From Deltaproteobacteria bacterium (GTDB lineage: Bacteria; Myxococcota_A; Polyangia; Polyangiales; JADJMO01): a stretch of DNA of 34,691 bases. The notes below the pieces were generated by a model that worked only from the letters and a program-made list of their open reading frames with translations, ran no database searches and was not told the origin of the DNA. Location: NCBI GenBank assembly GCA_025363655.1, contig JANYDK010000077.1, positions 1-34,691 on the forward strand, read 5' to 3'. Shown in pieces: positions 16,302 through 26,181 of the stretch. Within the stretch, counting starts at the first letter, position 1. Each line of letters starts with the position of its first letter. A program made the translations under genes and the position numbers.

Positions 16302-17495
16302 TCAGATTTTGAGATCGCGCGCCATCGCCTCGCCGTTCGGCGGAGGGGCGGCGCTCTCGCGCTTGCGCTCGTAGCGGCGCCGTGAGGAGTGCATCTCCAT
16401 CTGCACCTCGTCGCTGATGGTGCCGTCCTCGTGGAAGCGATCGAGCTCGAGCGAAACGCGGCGCAGATACTCTTGCTTGACGTGGAAGGGGAGGAACGAG
16501 CTCTTGAAGCCGCTGACCACGATTTGCTTGAGATCGGCGAGGTTGAGGCCCATCTCGGTGTGGCAGAGCCAGAGCTCTTTGGAAACCGTCGTGTCGGTGA
16601 TGAGGCGATTGTCGGTGTTGACCGTCACGCGCAGGCCGAGGTCGGCGTAGAGCTTGAGCGGGTGCGACTTGAGGTCTTTGATGGCCCCCGTCTGCACGTT
16701 GCTCGACGGGCAGCACTCGAGCGCGAGGCGGTGGTCGTTGACGTAGTGGAGCAGGTCGCCGTCCTCGCGGAGGCGGCAGCCGTGACCGATGCGGTGCGCG
16801 CCGCAGATGTGAATCGCCTGGGCGATCGACTCGGGGCCGTACGCTTCACCCGCGTGGATCGTGCAATTGATGTTGTTGTCGCGGACGAGCTGGAAGGCAG
16901 CGCGGTGGTGCTTGGCGGGGTGCCCGTCTTCGCCGCCGGCGAGGTCGAAACCGACGACACCGCGGTTTTTGTAGGCCACCGCGAGCTCGGCCATCTCCAG
17001 CGACGACTCGGCGCTGATGTTGCGGATGCCGCAGACGATGATGTTCGACTCGATGCCGTGGTCTTTCTGCGCGGCCCGGAGCCCCTCGAGGACCGCCTCG
17101 ATCACCGACGTCAGCTTCAGCCCCTTGCGGGTGTGGAGCATCGGCGCGTAGCGAACTTCCATGTACCGCACGCCCTCGGCGGCCGCGTCTTCGGCGAGCT
17201 CGTAGGCGATGCGGGTGAGCGCGGGCTCGGTCTGCATCACTCGGAGGGTGATGTCGAAGGCCTTGAGGTACTCGACCAGCGAGCCGCAGTTCTCGCCGAG
17301 GTGCATCGCCCGGCGGAGGGACTCGGGGTCGTCTCCAGGGAGCTCGACTCGATCGCGCGCGGCGAGGTCGAGGATGCTCTCGAGGCGAAGGGAGCCGTCG
17401 AGGTGGACGTGGAGGTCGGTTTTGGGGAGCTTCTCGATGAACGAGAGCGGGAGACGCGTGCTCGCCGCTCCGGCGGCGTTGTTGTGGGTCGTCAT
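16302..17495 (-). CDS. add: Adenosine deaminase
   Basis: The 397-residue protein has the metal-dependent ADA motifs in order: [11 protein letters not shown] (HxH zinc ligands at about 29 and 31), a substrate-proximal [12 protein letters not shown] (catalytic Glu after zinc His), R-I-G-H-G, and the final zinc Asp in VNTDNRL. The second residue of the usual D-D pair is Asn here, a variant also known from actinobacterial-type adenosine deaminases. The enzyme hydrolyses adenosine to inosine plus ammonia in the cytosol for purine salvage. The C-terminal tail (about 370-397) is basic then Pro-rich and probably disordered. It stands alone between the B12 operon and the DUF296 gene; an inverted repeat lies 37-52 bp upstream of its ATG. 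Confidence 0.93.
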   Translation of the reverse strand: MTTHNNAAGAASTRLPLSFIEKLPKTDLHVHLDGSLRLESILDLAARDRVELPGDDPESLRRAMHLGENCGSLVEYLKAFDITLRVMQTEPALTRIAYELAEDAAAEGVRYMEVRYAPMLHTRKGLKLTSVIEAVLEGLRAAQKDHGIESNIIVCGIRNISAESSLEMAELAVAYKNRGVVGFDLAGGEDGHPAKHHRAAFQLVRDNNINCTIHAGEAYGPESIAQAIHICGAHRIGHGCRLREDGDLLHYVNDHRLALECCPSSNVQTGAIKDLKSHPLKLYADLGLRVTVNTDNRLITDTTVSKELWLCHTEMGLNLADLKQIVVSGFKSSFLPFHVKQEYLRRVSLELDRFHEDGTISDEVQMEMHSSRRRYERKRESAAPPPNGEAMARDLKI

Positions 17496-17531
17496 GGAGA
17501 ACTATTAGTACGACTCGGCGTGCGCGTCATG

Positions 17532-17547
17532 CTCGTGAGATCACGAG
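17532..17547. repeat. 16-bp inverted repeat upstream of adenosine deaminase
   Basis: CTCGTGA and TCACGAG are perfect complements separated by GA. The site lies in the 62-bp gap between the stop of the DUF296-type gene and the adenosine deaminase start, both on the minus strand. It could be a repressor operator for the deaminase gene or part of a termination hairpin for the upstream gene; no T-tract follows. Confidence 0.35.
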
Positions 17548-17557
17548 ATTCGCGACG

Positions 17558-18463
17558 TCAGCCGTGTCGGCGTTGCGTCAATCGGAAGAGGCGCTTTCCG
17601 TCTTCGTCGCGCGGTTCCTCGGCGTGGAGCGCGGAAATGCGGATGGTTCGTGTTCGCCCCGACGCCGGGTGCTGGACGAGGAGCTCGTCTCCGTCACTGC
17701 GGAGGACCTCGCATCGGCCGAAGGTGAAGTGATCGATGAGATCGCCCGGCTCGGGATAGATTTCTTGGTCTACCAGTTTTCGTCGTGGAGGCGTCGGAGC
17801 CATGGGCGGAGGCAGCGCCGGGGAAGGGGGCGGCGGCTTGCGAACCGGAGCCGGCGACCCGCGGGAACCCGAAGAGCTCGAGGAGCTCGAGGAGCTCGAG
17901 AAGACACGCGGAGGAGGGGCCTGCGCCTCGGCCGAAGCGTCGGCGAGGGCTGCCCAAGGCGACGGCGCGGATCCGCGAGCCTCGTCCCGACGGCCAGGCG
18001 CGGGCTCGTGTCGCTGTGGTCGGTCGCGCTCGTCGGTCGTGTTTGTCGTGTTTGCCGCGGCAGTTGCGTCTGTCGGGGTCGCCTCGCTTCTGGCAGTGGT
18101 GGGCTCGAGGGGCGTGACGAGGAGCTTCACGTCGTCGGCCACCGCGCGGGTGACGTTTCCCGTGAGAATTTCCGGGCCTCGCACCGAGCTGCGGGCCACC
18201 GTGGCCGAGACCTGGAGGGCTCCCCGTCCATTTCCCCCGGCCGTGGCGTGCCCGTGGAGGCCGATGATGCGCGAGGCGGTGGCGAAGGTTCGCTCCCCGC
18301 TGGCCTCGTGGATCGCCACTTCCCGCAGCGTCCCATGCCCCTCTATCCAGGCATGCCCGACGCCGTGCTCGGCCAACGCGGCGGCAATTGCCTCGAGGAT
18401 GTCGTCACCGGGTTCCAATGCCAAGAGGAGCGCTTCGCGCATAAGGCACCGCGTCACCTGCAT
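17558..18463 (-). CDS. PPC/DUF296-domain protein with long disordered linker, about 301 aa
   Basis: Residues about 7-120 match the PPC (DUF296) fold: [23 protein letters not shown], then [12 protein letters not shown], a GLHGHATA segment, and a closing strand ending KLLVTPLE. In plants this domain accompanies AT-hook DNA-binding proteins; bacterial stand-alone versions are poorly characterised. A low-complexity linker (about 120-230) follows, with Thr/Asn, then ten consecutive serines, then a Pro-rich run. A small C-terminal beta domain ([26 protein letters not shown] and following) resembles a basic single-stranded-binding or SH3-like fold, but this is a guess. The start is uncertain: GTG 18472, ATG 18463 (chosen) or ATG 18442. 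It is divergent from the large response-regulator gene, 138 bp away. Confidence 0.72.
   Translation of the reverse strand: MQVTRCLMREALLLALEPGDDILEAIAAALAEHGVGHAWIEGHGTLREVAIHEASGERTFATASRIIGLHGHATAGGNGRGALQVSATVARSSVRGPEILTGNVTRAVADDVKLLVTPLEPTTARSEATPTDATAAANTTNTTDERDRPQRHEPAPGRRDEARGSAPSPWAALADASAEAQAPPPRVFSSSSSSSSSSGSRGSPAPVRKPPPPSPALPPPMAPTPPRRKLVDQEIYPEPGDLIDHFTFGRCEVLRSDGDELLVQHPASGRTRTIRISALHAEEPRDEDGKRLFRLTQRRHG
17874..17900. repeat. Three perfect 9-bp tandem repeats (GAGCTCGAG)
   Basis: Copies lie at 17874-17882, 17883-17891 and 17892-17900. On the minus strand they encode the poly-serine run of the DUF296-type protein. Each unit contains SacI and XhoI-like palindromes, so the array is prone to slippage and length variation; units are 9 bp, so changes keep the frame. 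Confidence 0.8.
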
Positions 18464-18601
18464 CCTCGACACGCTGCGCCGTTTTTTCGGGCGCGTCGAC
18501 GCTCCCGAGAGGTAGTCTGTCCCCCCGGGGTTTTACCCCGTCCGCGACCGTGGTTGCAGTTCGTGTCGCGGTTCTGTTCGTCGTCGGGTCGGAGACACTC
18601 C

Positions 18602-21493
18602 TTGGCCAAACAGCAGCTACTCCTCGTCGACAGCGACCCACGTGGCGTTCGCGTCCTCGAAGTGAGCCTGAAGAAGGCCGGATACTCGGTCACGGTCGCG
18701 CACGACGTCGAGGACGCGACCTCCAAGGTCGAGCTCTCGATCCCCGATCTCATCCTCACCGACACGCGGCTGTCGGGAGGCGACGGCTTCCAGCTCGTCC
18801 GTCGGCTGAAAGATCACCCCGACTGGTCGACGATCCCGATCGTCTTCCTCGCCAGCGACAAGTCCATCGAGGACAAGGTCCGCGGGCTCGAGCTCGGCGT
18901 CGACGACTACCTGACGAAGCCCATCTTCGTCCGCGAGCTCCTCACGCGCGTCAGCATCCTGTTGCAGAAACGCTCGCAAGAACGACTTACAAGTCCTCGA
19001 AATAGCGGAAGAACTCGCTTCGCCGGCTCTATAGAGGACATGGCCGTCGTCGACCTCCTGCAGACCATCGAGGTCTCTCGCAAGAGCGGCAACGCGCGCA
19101 TCGCACATGGCGCGCAGACCGCGACGTTCTGGTTCCGCGACGGACAGGTGATCGACGCGGTGCTCGGACGGCTCGAGGGCGAGGAGGCGATCTACCGCGC
19201 GCTCGTCTGGAGCGAGGGCACCTTCGAGGTCGAGTTCGCGCCGGCGACGAGCGTCCTGCGCGACCAGACCATCACCGTCAACACGCAGGGCCTCTTGATG
19301 GAGGGGATGCGTCGGGTCGACGAGTGGGGGCGCCTCCTCGAGCAGCTACCGCCCCTCGACATCGTCTTCGAAGTCGACCGCGCGGTCCTCCTCGAGCGCC
19401 TTGGCGAGATCCCCGACGAGCTCAACGGCATCCTCCGCCTCGTCGACGGGCATCGATCGATCATCGAGCTCGTCGACTCCAGCCCCTTCGAAGACCTGTC
19501 GACCCTCTCGACCATTTCCAAGCTCTATTTCGAGGGTCTCCTCGTCGCGCGGACGGGAGCGGCGGTCGAGGCAGTGGTGCCCGGTCCCGAAGATCACAAG
19601 AGCAGCGGCAAGTTCAACACCCACGCGCCGGGGATGCCGGTCGAGGAAATCGTGCCGCGCGCGGGGCAGGGGACGTTGCCGCCGCCCCCCGCCGACACGT
19701 CGCGCGCGAGCCCCACCGCCCTCGCGCTCGGCGATCGCGCGAGCAGCCTCTCGCTCGAGCCGCCGGCGTCGGCGCCGCCGCGGGAAGGGTACCTCTCGCC
19801 CGACGAGGCCGTCGCGCCGCTGCCCGCGCGCAAGCCGCCATCGACCGCGCCGTATGCGCATGCGTTGCCGGCGTCGATGAACCCGGGGGCTCCTCCCGCA
19901 GCCCCGGCCGAGGGTGCACCACGCTCGGAGGAAGCGCTCGCCGTCGATCTGGCGCTCGCAGCGCTCGCGGGAGCGAGTGAGCCTTCGAGCAAGTCGCGCA
20001 TTTCCGCAGCACCGCCGGTGCCCGGAGGCCCAGCGAGTCCCGAGGCCAAGCCGGAGGCCAAGCGCAGCGACCCACGTCAAGCAGCGGCGAAGCCTCCGCC
20101 CGTGCCGCAGACTTCACGGAGCATCGGTGGCAACGGCGCGCCGTCGGGCAGCAAGCTCGAGCGCGCCATCGCTTCGGTGCCGGTCGGCGATCCAGAGATG
20201 CCGCCGCTCCCGAGCTCGGCGACGCCGGCGATCTCTGCTACCGAAAAGGCTGCGGCCGACGAAGAGGCGCGCAAGGAGATGACCCTCCCTTCGGTCGTCC
20301 GCGCGGAGACGACGCCGACGCGTCCCGAGTCGCCAATCGCCAAAGAGACGCGCGACGCCGAGGTGCCTGCTGCTGCGCCGAAGAAGCCGAACGCCGACAC
20401 GGTCATCGGCTTCGCGCAGCAACTGGCGCCCAACGCCCCGCCGCCGGTGAGCGGGCACACGCAACGTGGCATCCGAGCCGTGCAAGTGCCGGAGGTCGAG
20501 ATGCCGGGCGCGCGCCTCGCCGTCGTCGAGCCGCACTCGCAACCGCCCAAGGCGGCGGCGACGAAGACGCCGGGCGAGGAGCACGGGCACTCGGAAAAAC
20601 AAGGCGAAAAGCACGAAAAGCGCGAGAACCACGAGAAGGGAAAGCACTCGTCTGGGAAGATCGACGCCTCGGGGGCGCCTGCCTTCGACGACGACATTTC
20701 GCATCCCGGCTTCTTCGAAAAAAGCGATCACGAGGTGCACGCCGAGGACTGGCGTCGTGAAGCCCCCGACCTGCACGAGCATGATCACGATCACGATCAC
20801 GACAACTCGCCGACACGCCGACATCAGCGGGTCGCGCCTCATCGCGCGCGGACCATCGTCTTGGCCGTCCTCGGTTTGGCCATCGTCGTCCTTGCCGTCG
20901 CTGGCGTGCAGAAGATGTTGCGCGGGACCACCCCAACGACGACGAACAGCAACAGCACGACGCCGAGTCCGGCACCGAGTCCGACACCGAGCACGGTTTC
21001 GAGCTACGACGAGCACCCGCTCGAGGTCGACTCCGGCGGCGCGATCGTCGTGCCGGGCGTCGTCGATGCCTCTGAAACAGAGGTTGGCGACGCGCTCGCC
21101 TCGGCCACCGACACCGCCGATGCGGCTGTCGCCGACACTGCCGATTCCGCTGCGCACGACACTGCCGATTCCGCCGCGCACGACACCGCCGGTGCCGCGA
21201 CGACCGACGCTGCAATTGCCGGCGCCGATGCTGCCGTCGACCCCGACGCCGAGCTCAGCGGTGGTGAGCTCCTCGCGCGTGCAAAGGCTGCGCTCGGCGG
21301 CAATCCAGTGCGCGCTGCGGCCCTCGCGCGCAAGGCGGCCGCGAAGGGCGCTGGCGGAAGTGCCTATTACGTGATGGGCGCTGCGTACCAAGCGATGGGC
21401 TCGAACGCCGCTGCCAAGGGCGCGTACGCAAAGTGCGCGGCGATGGGCGCAGCGGAGGCCGGCGAGTGCGCGGCGCTGGCAGAAGGTCTGTGA
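18602..21493 (+). CDS. Response regulator - PATAN(DUF4388) - disordered - single TM - repeat protein, 963 aa
   Basis: The start is TTG at 18602, with GGAG 7 nt upstream. The receiver (about 4-118) is complete: acidic D10/D12, phospho-acceptor D54, S85 and K106-P107. A PATAN/DUF4388-type domain follows (about 140-230; [22 protein letters not shown], then [27 protein letters not shown]), then a second winged-helix-like region to about 330. About 400 residues of Pro/Ala/Glu/Lys low complexity end in a His/Asp cluster ([10 protein letters not shown], about 724-733). One hydrophobic helix ([19 protein letters not shown], about 750-770) would anchor it. The C-terminus has a Thr/Asp/Ala repeat and then alpha-helical repeats ([15 protein letters not shown]) like a TPR/Sel1 unit, predicted extracytoplasmic. 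It may relay phosphorylation to a membrane or envelope complex. Confidence 0.83.
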   Translation: MAKQQLLLVDSDPRGVRVLEVSLKKAGYSVTVAHDVEDATSKVELSIPDLILTDTRLSGGDGFQLVRRLKDHPDWSTIPIVFLASDKSIEDKVRGLELGVDDYLTKPIFVRELLTRVSILLQKRSQERLTSPRNSGRTRFAGSIEDMAVVDLLQTIEVSRKSGNARIAHGAQTATFWFRDGQVIDAVLGRLEGEEAIYRALVWSEGTFEVEFAPATSVLRDQTITVNTQGLLMEGMRRVDEWGRLLEQLPPLDIVFEVDRAVLLERLGEIPDELNGILRLVDGHRSIIELVDSSPFEDLSTLSTISKLYFEGLLVARTGAAVEAVVPGPEDHKSSGKFNTHAPGMPVEEIVPRAGQGTLPPPPADTSRASPTALALGDRASSLSLEPPASAPPREGYLSPDEAVAPLPARKPPSTAPYAHALPASMNPGAPPAAPAEGAPRSEEALAVDLALAALAGASEPSSKSRISAAPPVPGGPASPEAKPEAKRSDPRQAAAKPPPVPQTSRSIGGNGAPSGSKLERAIASVPVGDPEMPPLPSSATPAISATEKAAADEEARKEMTLPSVVRAETTPTRPESPIAKETRDAEVPAAAPKKPNADTVIGFAQQLAPNAPPPVSGHTQRGIRAVQVPEVEMPGARLAVVEPHSQPPKAAATKTPGEEHGHSEKQGEKHEKRENHEKGKHSSGKIDASGAPAFDDDISHPGFFEKSDHEVHAEDWRREAPDLHEHDHDHDHDNSPTRRHQRVAPHRARTIVLAVLGLAIVVLAVAGVQKMLRGTTPTTTNSNSTTPSPAPSPTPSTVSSYDEHPLEVDSGGAIVVPGVVDASETEVGDALASATDTADAAVADTADSAAHDTADSAAHDTAGAATTDAAIAGADAAVDPDAELSGGELLARAKAALGGNPVRAAALARKAAAKGAGGSAYYVMGAAYQAMGSNAAAKGAYAKCAAMGAAEAGECAALAEGL
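21134..21199 (+). repeat. 24-bp tandem repeat encoding DTADSAAH
   Basis: Two near-identical 24-bp units (21134-21157 and 21158-21181, one mismatch) and a diverged partial third encode D-T-A-D-S-A-A-H twice and then D-T-A-G-A-A. They sit in the predicted extracytoplasmic linker of the response-regulator fusion and probably act as a spacer of variable length. Confidence 0.75.
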
Positions 21494-21509
21494 TGATGCG
21501 GTGTCGTGC

Positions 21510-22490
21510 ATGACGATCGCCGTGTTGGGGTGCGGAGACTGGGGCAAGAACCTCGTCCGTAACTTCTTCGAGCTCGACGCGCTGTCGGCGATCGTCGATT
21601 CCGCGCCCGCAGCACGTCAGCGTGCGAGCGAGCTCGCGCCGGGCGTACGCGTCTACGAGGACGTGGCTGCCGTGCTCCGCGATCCGAACATCCGCGGCGT
21701 CGTCGTCGCCACGCCTGCCGACACCCATGCGCGGCTCAGCGCAGCGGCGTTGCGTGCGGGCAAAGACGTCCTCTGCGAGAAGCCGCTCGCCCTTCGCTAC
21801 GAGGACGCGCGCGAGGTCAGCGCCATCGCCGCCGAGCATTCGCGCGTGCTGATGGCGGGCCACATCCTCGAGTACCACCCCGCCATCCAGCGGCTGCGAC
21901 AACTGATCGCCGACGGAGAGCTCGGCGCCGTCCGCTATGTCTACTCCACGCGCCTCAACCTCGGCAAAGTGTGGCTCGAGGAGAACATCCTCTGGGCCCT
22001 CGCGCCGCACGATATCTCCGTCATCCTCCGCCTCGTCGACGCCATGCCCTTCCAGGTCGTCTCCACGGGCGGCGCCTGCATCCAGCCCAACGTTTTCGAC
22101 GTCAGCGTGACGCAGCTCCTCTTCGAGAACGGCGTTGCCGCTCACGTGTTCGTCTCCTGGCTGCACCCATTCAAGGAGCAGAAGCTCGTCGTCGTCGGGA
22201 GCAAGCGCATGGCGGTCTTCGACGACGTGCGCCGCGAGCTCGTCGTCTACGACCAGCGGGTCGACGTTCACGGAGGCGAGCCGGTGCCGATTCGGGGCGA
22301 AGGACGCCTCGTCGAGTACTCCAACGACGAGCCACTGAAGCTCGAGTGCCGCGCCTTTCTCGACGCGATGAGGTCGCGCGAGCCCCCGCTCACCGGCGTC
22401 GCCAGCACCATGCGCGTGATGCGTGTGCTTCAGGCAGCGCAACGCTCGCTCGTGACGCGCGGCCAGCCGGTCACGCTCCCGATGGAATGA
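21510..22490 (+). CDS. Gfo/Idh/MocA oxidoreductase, WlbA/WbpB-like
   Basis: The protein is 326 residues. The Rossmann dinucleotide site is GCGDWGKN near the N-terminus, followed by VVVATPADTH and the family CEKPLA motif with the catalytic Lys. The C-terminal alpha/beta domain has A-G-H-I-L-E-Y-H-P and ALAPHDISVI (His of the active site). This pattern and its two downstream neighbours point to UDP-N-acetylglucosaminuronate 3-dehydrogenase (WlbA/WbpB), which makes a 3-keto sugar for transamination. ATG at 21510 starts a clean Rossmann strand; a GTG at 21501 is in frame three codons earlier. The 5' end is 16 bp after the response-regulator stop. The acetyltransferase gene follows after 13 bp, so the three sugar genes form an operon. 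Confidence 0.85.
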   Translation: MTIAVLGCGDWGKNLVRNFFELDALSAIVDSAPAARQRASELAPGVRVYEDVAAVLRDPNIRGVVVATPADTHARLSAAALRAGKDVLCEKPLALRYEDAREVSAIAAEHSRVLMAGHILEYHPAIQRLRQLIADGELGAVRYVYSTRLNLGKVWLEENILWALAPHDISVILRLVDAMPFQVVSTGGACIQPNVFDVSVTQLLFENGVAAHVFVSWLHPFKEQKLVVVGSKRMAVFDDVRRELVVYDQRVDVHGGEPVPIRGEGRLVEYSNDEPLKLECRAFLDAMRSREPPLTGVASTMRVMRVLQAAQRSLVTRGQPVTLPME

Positions 22491-22503
22491 CCTCGGAGGT
22501 GTC

Positions 22504-23124
22504 GTGAAGGCCTTCGTCCACCCGTCCGCCATCGTCGACGTGCCTTGCGAGATCGGCGAGGGGACGAAGATTTGGCATTTCACCCACGTCATGGTGGGTG
22601 CTCGGATCGGCCGAAGGTGCAACCTCGGACAGAACGTGCACGTCGCCTCCGGGGTCGTCGTCGGTGACGGCGTCAAGATCCAGAACAACGTCTCGCTCTA
22701 TGCCGGCACCGTCGTCGAGGACGACGTCTTCCTCGGGCCGTCGTGCGTGCTCACCAACGTGAAGAACCCGCGCGCCGCAGTGAGTCGACGTGAGCACTAC
22801 GCGCCAACGCTCTTGCGACGAGGGTGCACCGTCGGCGCCAACGCGACCATCATCTGCGGCGTCGTCGTCGGTCGGCACGCCTTCGTCGCGGCTGGCGCGG
22901 TCGTCACTGCAGACGTCGCCGACTATGCCCTGATGGTCGGCGTCCCCGCGCGACGCGTCGGATGGCTGAGCCGCCACGGACACCCTCTCGAGGCTCGCGA
23001 CGACGGCTTGATGATCTGCCCGGAGAGCGGCCTGCGCCATCTCGAGACCGACGGCGTCGTTCGCTGCCTCGATCTCGACGAAGACTCTCCGCTCCCTCCG
23101 CAAGTGCGACCGGTGTCTTCGTGA
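22504..23124 (+). CDS. Left-handed beta-helix N-acetyltransferase, WbpD/WlbB-like
   Basis: The start is GTG at 22504, with GGAGGT about 4 nt upstream. The first 150 residues are hexapeptide repeats (V-D-V-P-C-E-I-G-E-G-T-K-I-W-H-F, then ARIGRRCNLGQNVHV, VVGDGVKIQNNVSLYAGTVVEDDVFLGPS), with the conserved ending LMVGVPARRVGWLSRHG found in WbpD/WlbB proteins. In that pathway the enzyme acetylates the 3-amino group of UDP-GlcNAc3NA using acetyl-CoA. The tail (about 150-206) contains M-I-C-P-E-S-G and later a single Cys, a possible small zinc site as in related proteins. Its stop overlaps the GTG of the aminotransferase (GTGA), showing coupling. Confidence 0.87.
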   Translation: MKAFVHPSAIVDVPCEIGEGTKIWHFTHVMVGARIGRRCNLGQNVHVASGVVVGDGVKIQNNVSLYAGTVVEDDVFLGPSCVLTNVKNPRAAVSRREHYAPTLLRRGCTVGANATIICGVVVGRHAFVAAGAVVTADVADYALMVGVPARRVGWLSRHGHPLEARDDGLMICPESGLRHLETDGVVRCLDLDEDSPLPPQVRPVSS

Positions 23125-24272
23125 CGAGGATTCCGCTGCTCGACTTGCGGCGCCAAGACCAAGCAGTCGACGCCGAGCTCGTCGACGCCTTCCGGCGCGT
23201 GCTCGAGAGCGGCTGTTACATCCTCGGACCCGAGGTCGAGGCGTTCGAGCGGGAGTGCGCCCGCTACCTCGGCGTCGAGCATGCGGTCGGCGTTTCCTCG
23301 GGGACCGATGCGCTCTTACTTTCGCTGATGACCCTCGGAATCGGCCGCGGCGACGAGGTGATCGTTCCGACGTACACGTTCTTCGCTACCGCAGGGGCCG
23401 TAGCGCGAACTGGGGCCACGCCGGTCTTCGCCGACGTCGATCCGCGATCGTTCAACTGCACGGCGGACGCCATCGCCTCCCGCATCACTGGGCGCACGAA
23501 GGCGATCGTCGTCGTGCACCTCTTCGGCCAGTGTGCGGACATGGATCCGATCCTCGCACTCGCCACGAACAGGGGCGTGCCCGTCGTCGAGGATGCTGCG
23601 CAGGCGATCGGCGCACGACATCGTGGGCGGAACGCGGGCGCAATGGGCGCGTTCGGCTGCTTCTCATTTTTTCCATCGAAGAACCTCGGCGCGATGGGCG
23701 ACGCGGGTCTCGTCACGACGAACGACGCGGCCCTCGCTCACCGGGCGCGCATCTCACGCGTGCACGGAGCCTCTCCGAAGTACCATCATCACCTCGTCGG
23801 CGGCAATTTTCGCCTCGATGCACTGCAGGCTGCGCTCCTCCGCGTGAAGCTGCCTCACCTCGAAGAGGCAACCGAGCGAAGGCGAGCGAACGCCGAGCTG
23901 TACCAGCGCTGCTTCGCCGCCCTCGAGTTCGCCGCCCCCAACGACGGCGATCTTCACGGCAACGCGGTGCTGCTCTGGCCGACTTGCCTGCAGGAACGCC
24001 ACGTCTACAATCAATACGTGGTCCGCGTCGCCCGAGCCGGCGCGCGTGATCGGCTGCGCGCATTCCTCGACGAACGAGGGATCGGGACGGAGGTGTATTA
24101 CCCGATACCGATGCACCTCCAGGCCTGCTTCTCCGAGCTCGGCCATCGGAAGGGTGACTTCCCCGACGCCGAGACCCTCGCCGACGAGTCGCTCGCGCTC
24201 CCGATCTTTCCCGAGCTGCAGGCAGACGAGATTCGCCGCATCGTCGGCCACATCGCGGAGTTCTTCGCGTGA
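23121..24272 (+). CDS. DegT/DnrJ/EryC1/StrS sugar aminotransferase, WbpE-like
   Basis: This is a 383-residue PLP enzyme. It has GVSSGTDALLLSL (phosphate-binding loop), VIVPTYTFFATAGAV, FADVD, HLFGQCADMDPI, VVEDAAQAIGA (Asp contacting the pyridine nitrogen), and the Schiff-base Lys187 in FFPSKNLGAMGDAG. The C-terminal segment with YNQYVVRV and GIGTEVYYPIPMHLQ is typical. Next to the WlbA- and WbpD-like genes, it most likely transaminates UDP-3-keto-GlcNAcA with glutamate to the 3-amino sugar. The GTG start overlaps the previous stop. It ends only 4 bp before the stop of the convergent CysN/CysC gene, so transcription from both sides meets here with no room for an independent terminator. Confidence 0.9.
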   Translation: MTRIPLLDLRRQDQAVDAELVDAFRRVLESGCYILGPEVEAFERECARYLGVEHAVGVSSGTDALLLSLMTLGIGRGDEVIVPTYTFFATAGAVARTGATPVFADVDPRSFNCTADAIASRITGRTKAIVVVHLFGQCADMDPILALATNRGVPVVEDAAQAIGARHRGRNAGAMGAFGCFSFFPSKNLGAMGDAGLVTTNDAALAHRARISRVHGASPKYHHHLVGGNFRLDALQAALLRVKLPHLEEATERRRANAELYQRCFAALEFAAPNDGDLHGNAVLLWPTCLQERHVYNQYVVRVARAGARDRLRAFLDERGIGTEVYYPIPMHLQACFSELGHRKGDFPDAETLADESLALPIFPELQADEIRRIVGHIAEFFA

Positions 24273-24276
24273 GGCT

Positions 24277-26181
24277 TCAGCGCAGTCGTCCCGCAGCACG
24301 AAGCGCGTCGACGATCTGCGCCGCCGCCTCGTCGGGCGACGTCTGCCCCGAAGCTATGCGAATCTCCGGCTTCTCGGGCGCTTCGTAGGGCGAGTCGATG
24401 CCGGTCATGTTGCGGAGCGTGCCTGCGCGCGCCTTCTTGTAGAGCCCCTTCGGGTCGCGCCGTTCGGCCTCTTCGAGCGCGACGTCGACGAAGACTTCGA
24501 AGAACTCTCCGGCCTCGACGATGCTGCGCGCGAACTCTCGCTCGGCGCGGAAGGGCGAGATGAACGACACCAGCACGATGAGCCCGGCGTCGGCCATCAG
24601 CTTCGCCACCTCGGCGACGCGTCGCACGTTCTCGACGCGATCAGCGTCGGTGAAGCCGAGGTCTTTGTTGAGACCGTGCCGCACGTTGTCGCCGTCGAGG
24701 AGATACGTGTGATGACCGAAGGCGTGGAGACGCTTCTCGACCAAGTTGGCGATGGTCGACTTCCCTGCGCCTGAAAGACCGGTGAACCAGAGAATCGACG
24801 CCTTTTGCCCTTTGGCCTCGGCGCGCGCCTTCTTCGAGACGTCGAGCGCGTGCCAGTGGACGTTGTCGGCTCGCTGCAGCGGGAAGTGCACGAGACCGGC
24901 GCCGACCGTGGCGTTGGTCTGCCGATCGATGAGGATGAACGAGCCCGTCTCGCGGTTGCCTTCGTAGGAATCGAAGCCGATTTTGCGATCGAGCGCGACG
25001 TTGCCGACGCCGATGTCGTTCATCGCCAAGGTCTGCGCCGCGAGCTCGTCGCCGGTGTTGATGTCGAGCTTGTGACGAAGCGAGGTGATGGTCGCGGTGA
25101 CGGTGCGCGCGCCGGTCTTGAGGAGATACGAACGGCCCGGCAAGAGCGGATTCTCGTGCATCCAAATCAGCGTCGCCTGCAGCTGATCGGCCGGACTCGG
25201 CGCGCTCGCGACGTCGACGAGGAGATCGCCACGGCTGACGTCGATCTCATCCTCGAGGGTCAACGTCACCGATTGCCCGGCGACGGCGCTCTCGAGATCT
25301 CCCCCGTGGGTGACGATGCGGGCGACGCGGCTCTCGTGGCCGGAGGGGAGGGCGCGCACGAGATCGCCCTTTTTGATGACGCCGCCAGAGACGTAGCCAG
25401 CGAAGCCGCGGAAGTCGGCGCTCGGCCGGTTCACCCACTGCACCGGCATGCGGAACGGACGTCGATCTTGCTCGTCTTCGACGGGCACCGCTTCGAGGTG
25501 CGCGAGGAGCGTGCGTCCCGCGTACCAAGGCATCTTCGTGCTCGCCTCGATGACGTTGTCGCCCTTCAGCGCCGAAAGCGGAATCGGCACGATTTCAAGG
25601 TCGCTTCGTAGTCTTGCTGCGAAGCGGCCATAGTCCGCGACGATGGCGTCGAAGACGTTTTGGTCATAGCCGACGGCGTCCATCTTGTTGACCGCGAGGA
25701 CCACCTTGCGGATACCGAGGAGCGAGACGATGAGGCTGTGACGGCGCGTTTGCACGAGCACGCCCTTGCGCGCGTCGATGAGGATGATCGCGAGATCGGC
25801 CGTCGACGCCGCGGTGACCATGTTGCGCGTGTACTGCTCGTGACCCGGCGTGTCGGCGACGATGAACTTGCGCTTGTCGGTGGAGAAGAAGCGATAGGCG
25901 ACGTCGATGGTGATGCCCTGCTCACGCTCTGCGGCGAGCCCGTCGACGAGGAGCGCGAGGTCGATCTCTTCGCCCTGCGTGCCCGACTTCTTCGAATCGG
26001 CCACGAGCGCCTCGAGCTGATCGGCGAAGACCAAGCGCGACTCGAAGAGGAGCCGGCCGATGAGCGTGCTCTTGCCGTCGTCGACGCTGCCGCAGGTGAG
26101 GAACCGAAGAAGACTCTTGTGCTGCTGCTGGTGGAGATAGGCGCCGATGTCGCGGGCGATGAGATCGGATTGGTGGGCCAT
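24277..26181 (-). CDS. cysNC: Bifunctional sulfate adenylyltransferase large subunit / APS kinase (CysN-CysC fusion)
   Basis: The 634-residue protein starts with an EF-Tu-like GTPase: G1 GSVDDGKST (31-39), G3 DTPGHEQY, G4 NKMD, followed by the beta-barrel domains ([18 protein letters not shown] and so on). From about residue 450 a complete APS kinase follows: Walker [10 protein letters not shown] (about 467), GDNVRHGLN, and F-I-S-P-F. CysN with CysD makes APS from ATP and sulfate, driven by GTP; the CysC part phosphorylates APS to PAPS. Its ATG overlaps the TGA of cysD (ATGA). PAPS production beside polysaccharide genes suggests sulfation of sugars or general sulfur assimilation; no reductase or sulfotransferase is visible in the window. 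Activity depends on a working CysD, see the interrupted gene upstream. Confidence 0.95.
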   Translation of the reverse strand: MAHQSDLIARDIGAYLHQQQHKSLLRFLTCGSVDDGKSTLIGRLLFESRLVFADQLEALVADSKKSGTQGEEIDLALLVDGLAAEREQGITIDVAYRFFSTDKRKFIVADTPGHEQYTRNMVTAASTADLAIILIDARKGVLVQTRRHSLIVSLLGIRKVVLAVNKMDAVGYDQNVFDAIVADYGRFAARLRSDLEIVPIPLSALKGDNVIEASTKMPWYAGRTLLAHLEAVPVEDEQDRRPFRMPVQWVNRPSADFRGFAGYVSGGVIKKGDLVRALPSGHESRVARIVTHGGDLESAVAGQSVTLTLEDEIDVSRGDLLVDVASAPSPADQLQATLIWMHENPLLPGRSYLLKTGARTVTATITSLRHKLDINTGDELAAQTLAMNDIGVGNVALDRKIGFDSYEGNRETGSFILIDRQTNATVGAGLVHFPLQRADNVHWHALDVSKKARAEAKGQKASILWFTGLSGAGKSTIANLVEKRLHAFGHHTYLLDGDNVRHGLNKDLGFTDADRVENVRRVAEVAKLMADAGLIVLVSFISPFRAEREFARSIVEAGEFFEVFVDVALEEAERRDPKGLYKKARAGTLRNMTGIDSPYEAPEKPEIRIASGQTSPDEAAAQIVDALRAAGRLR

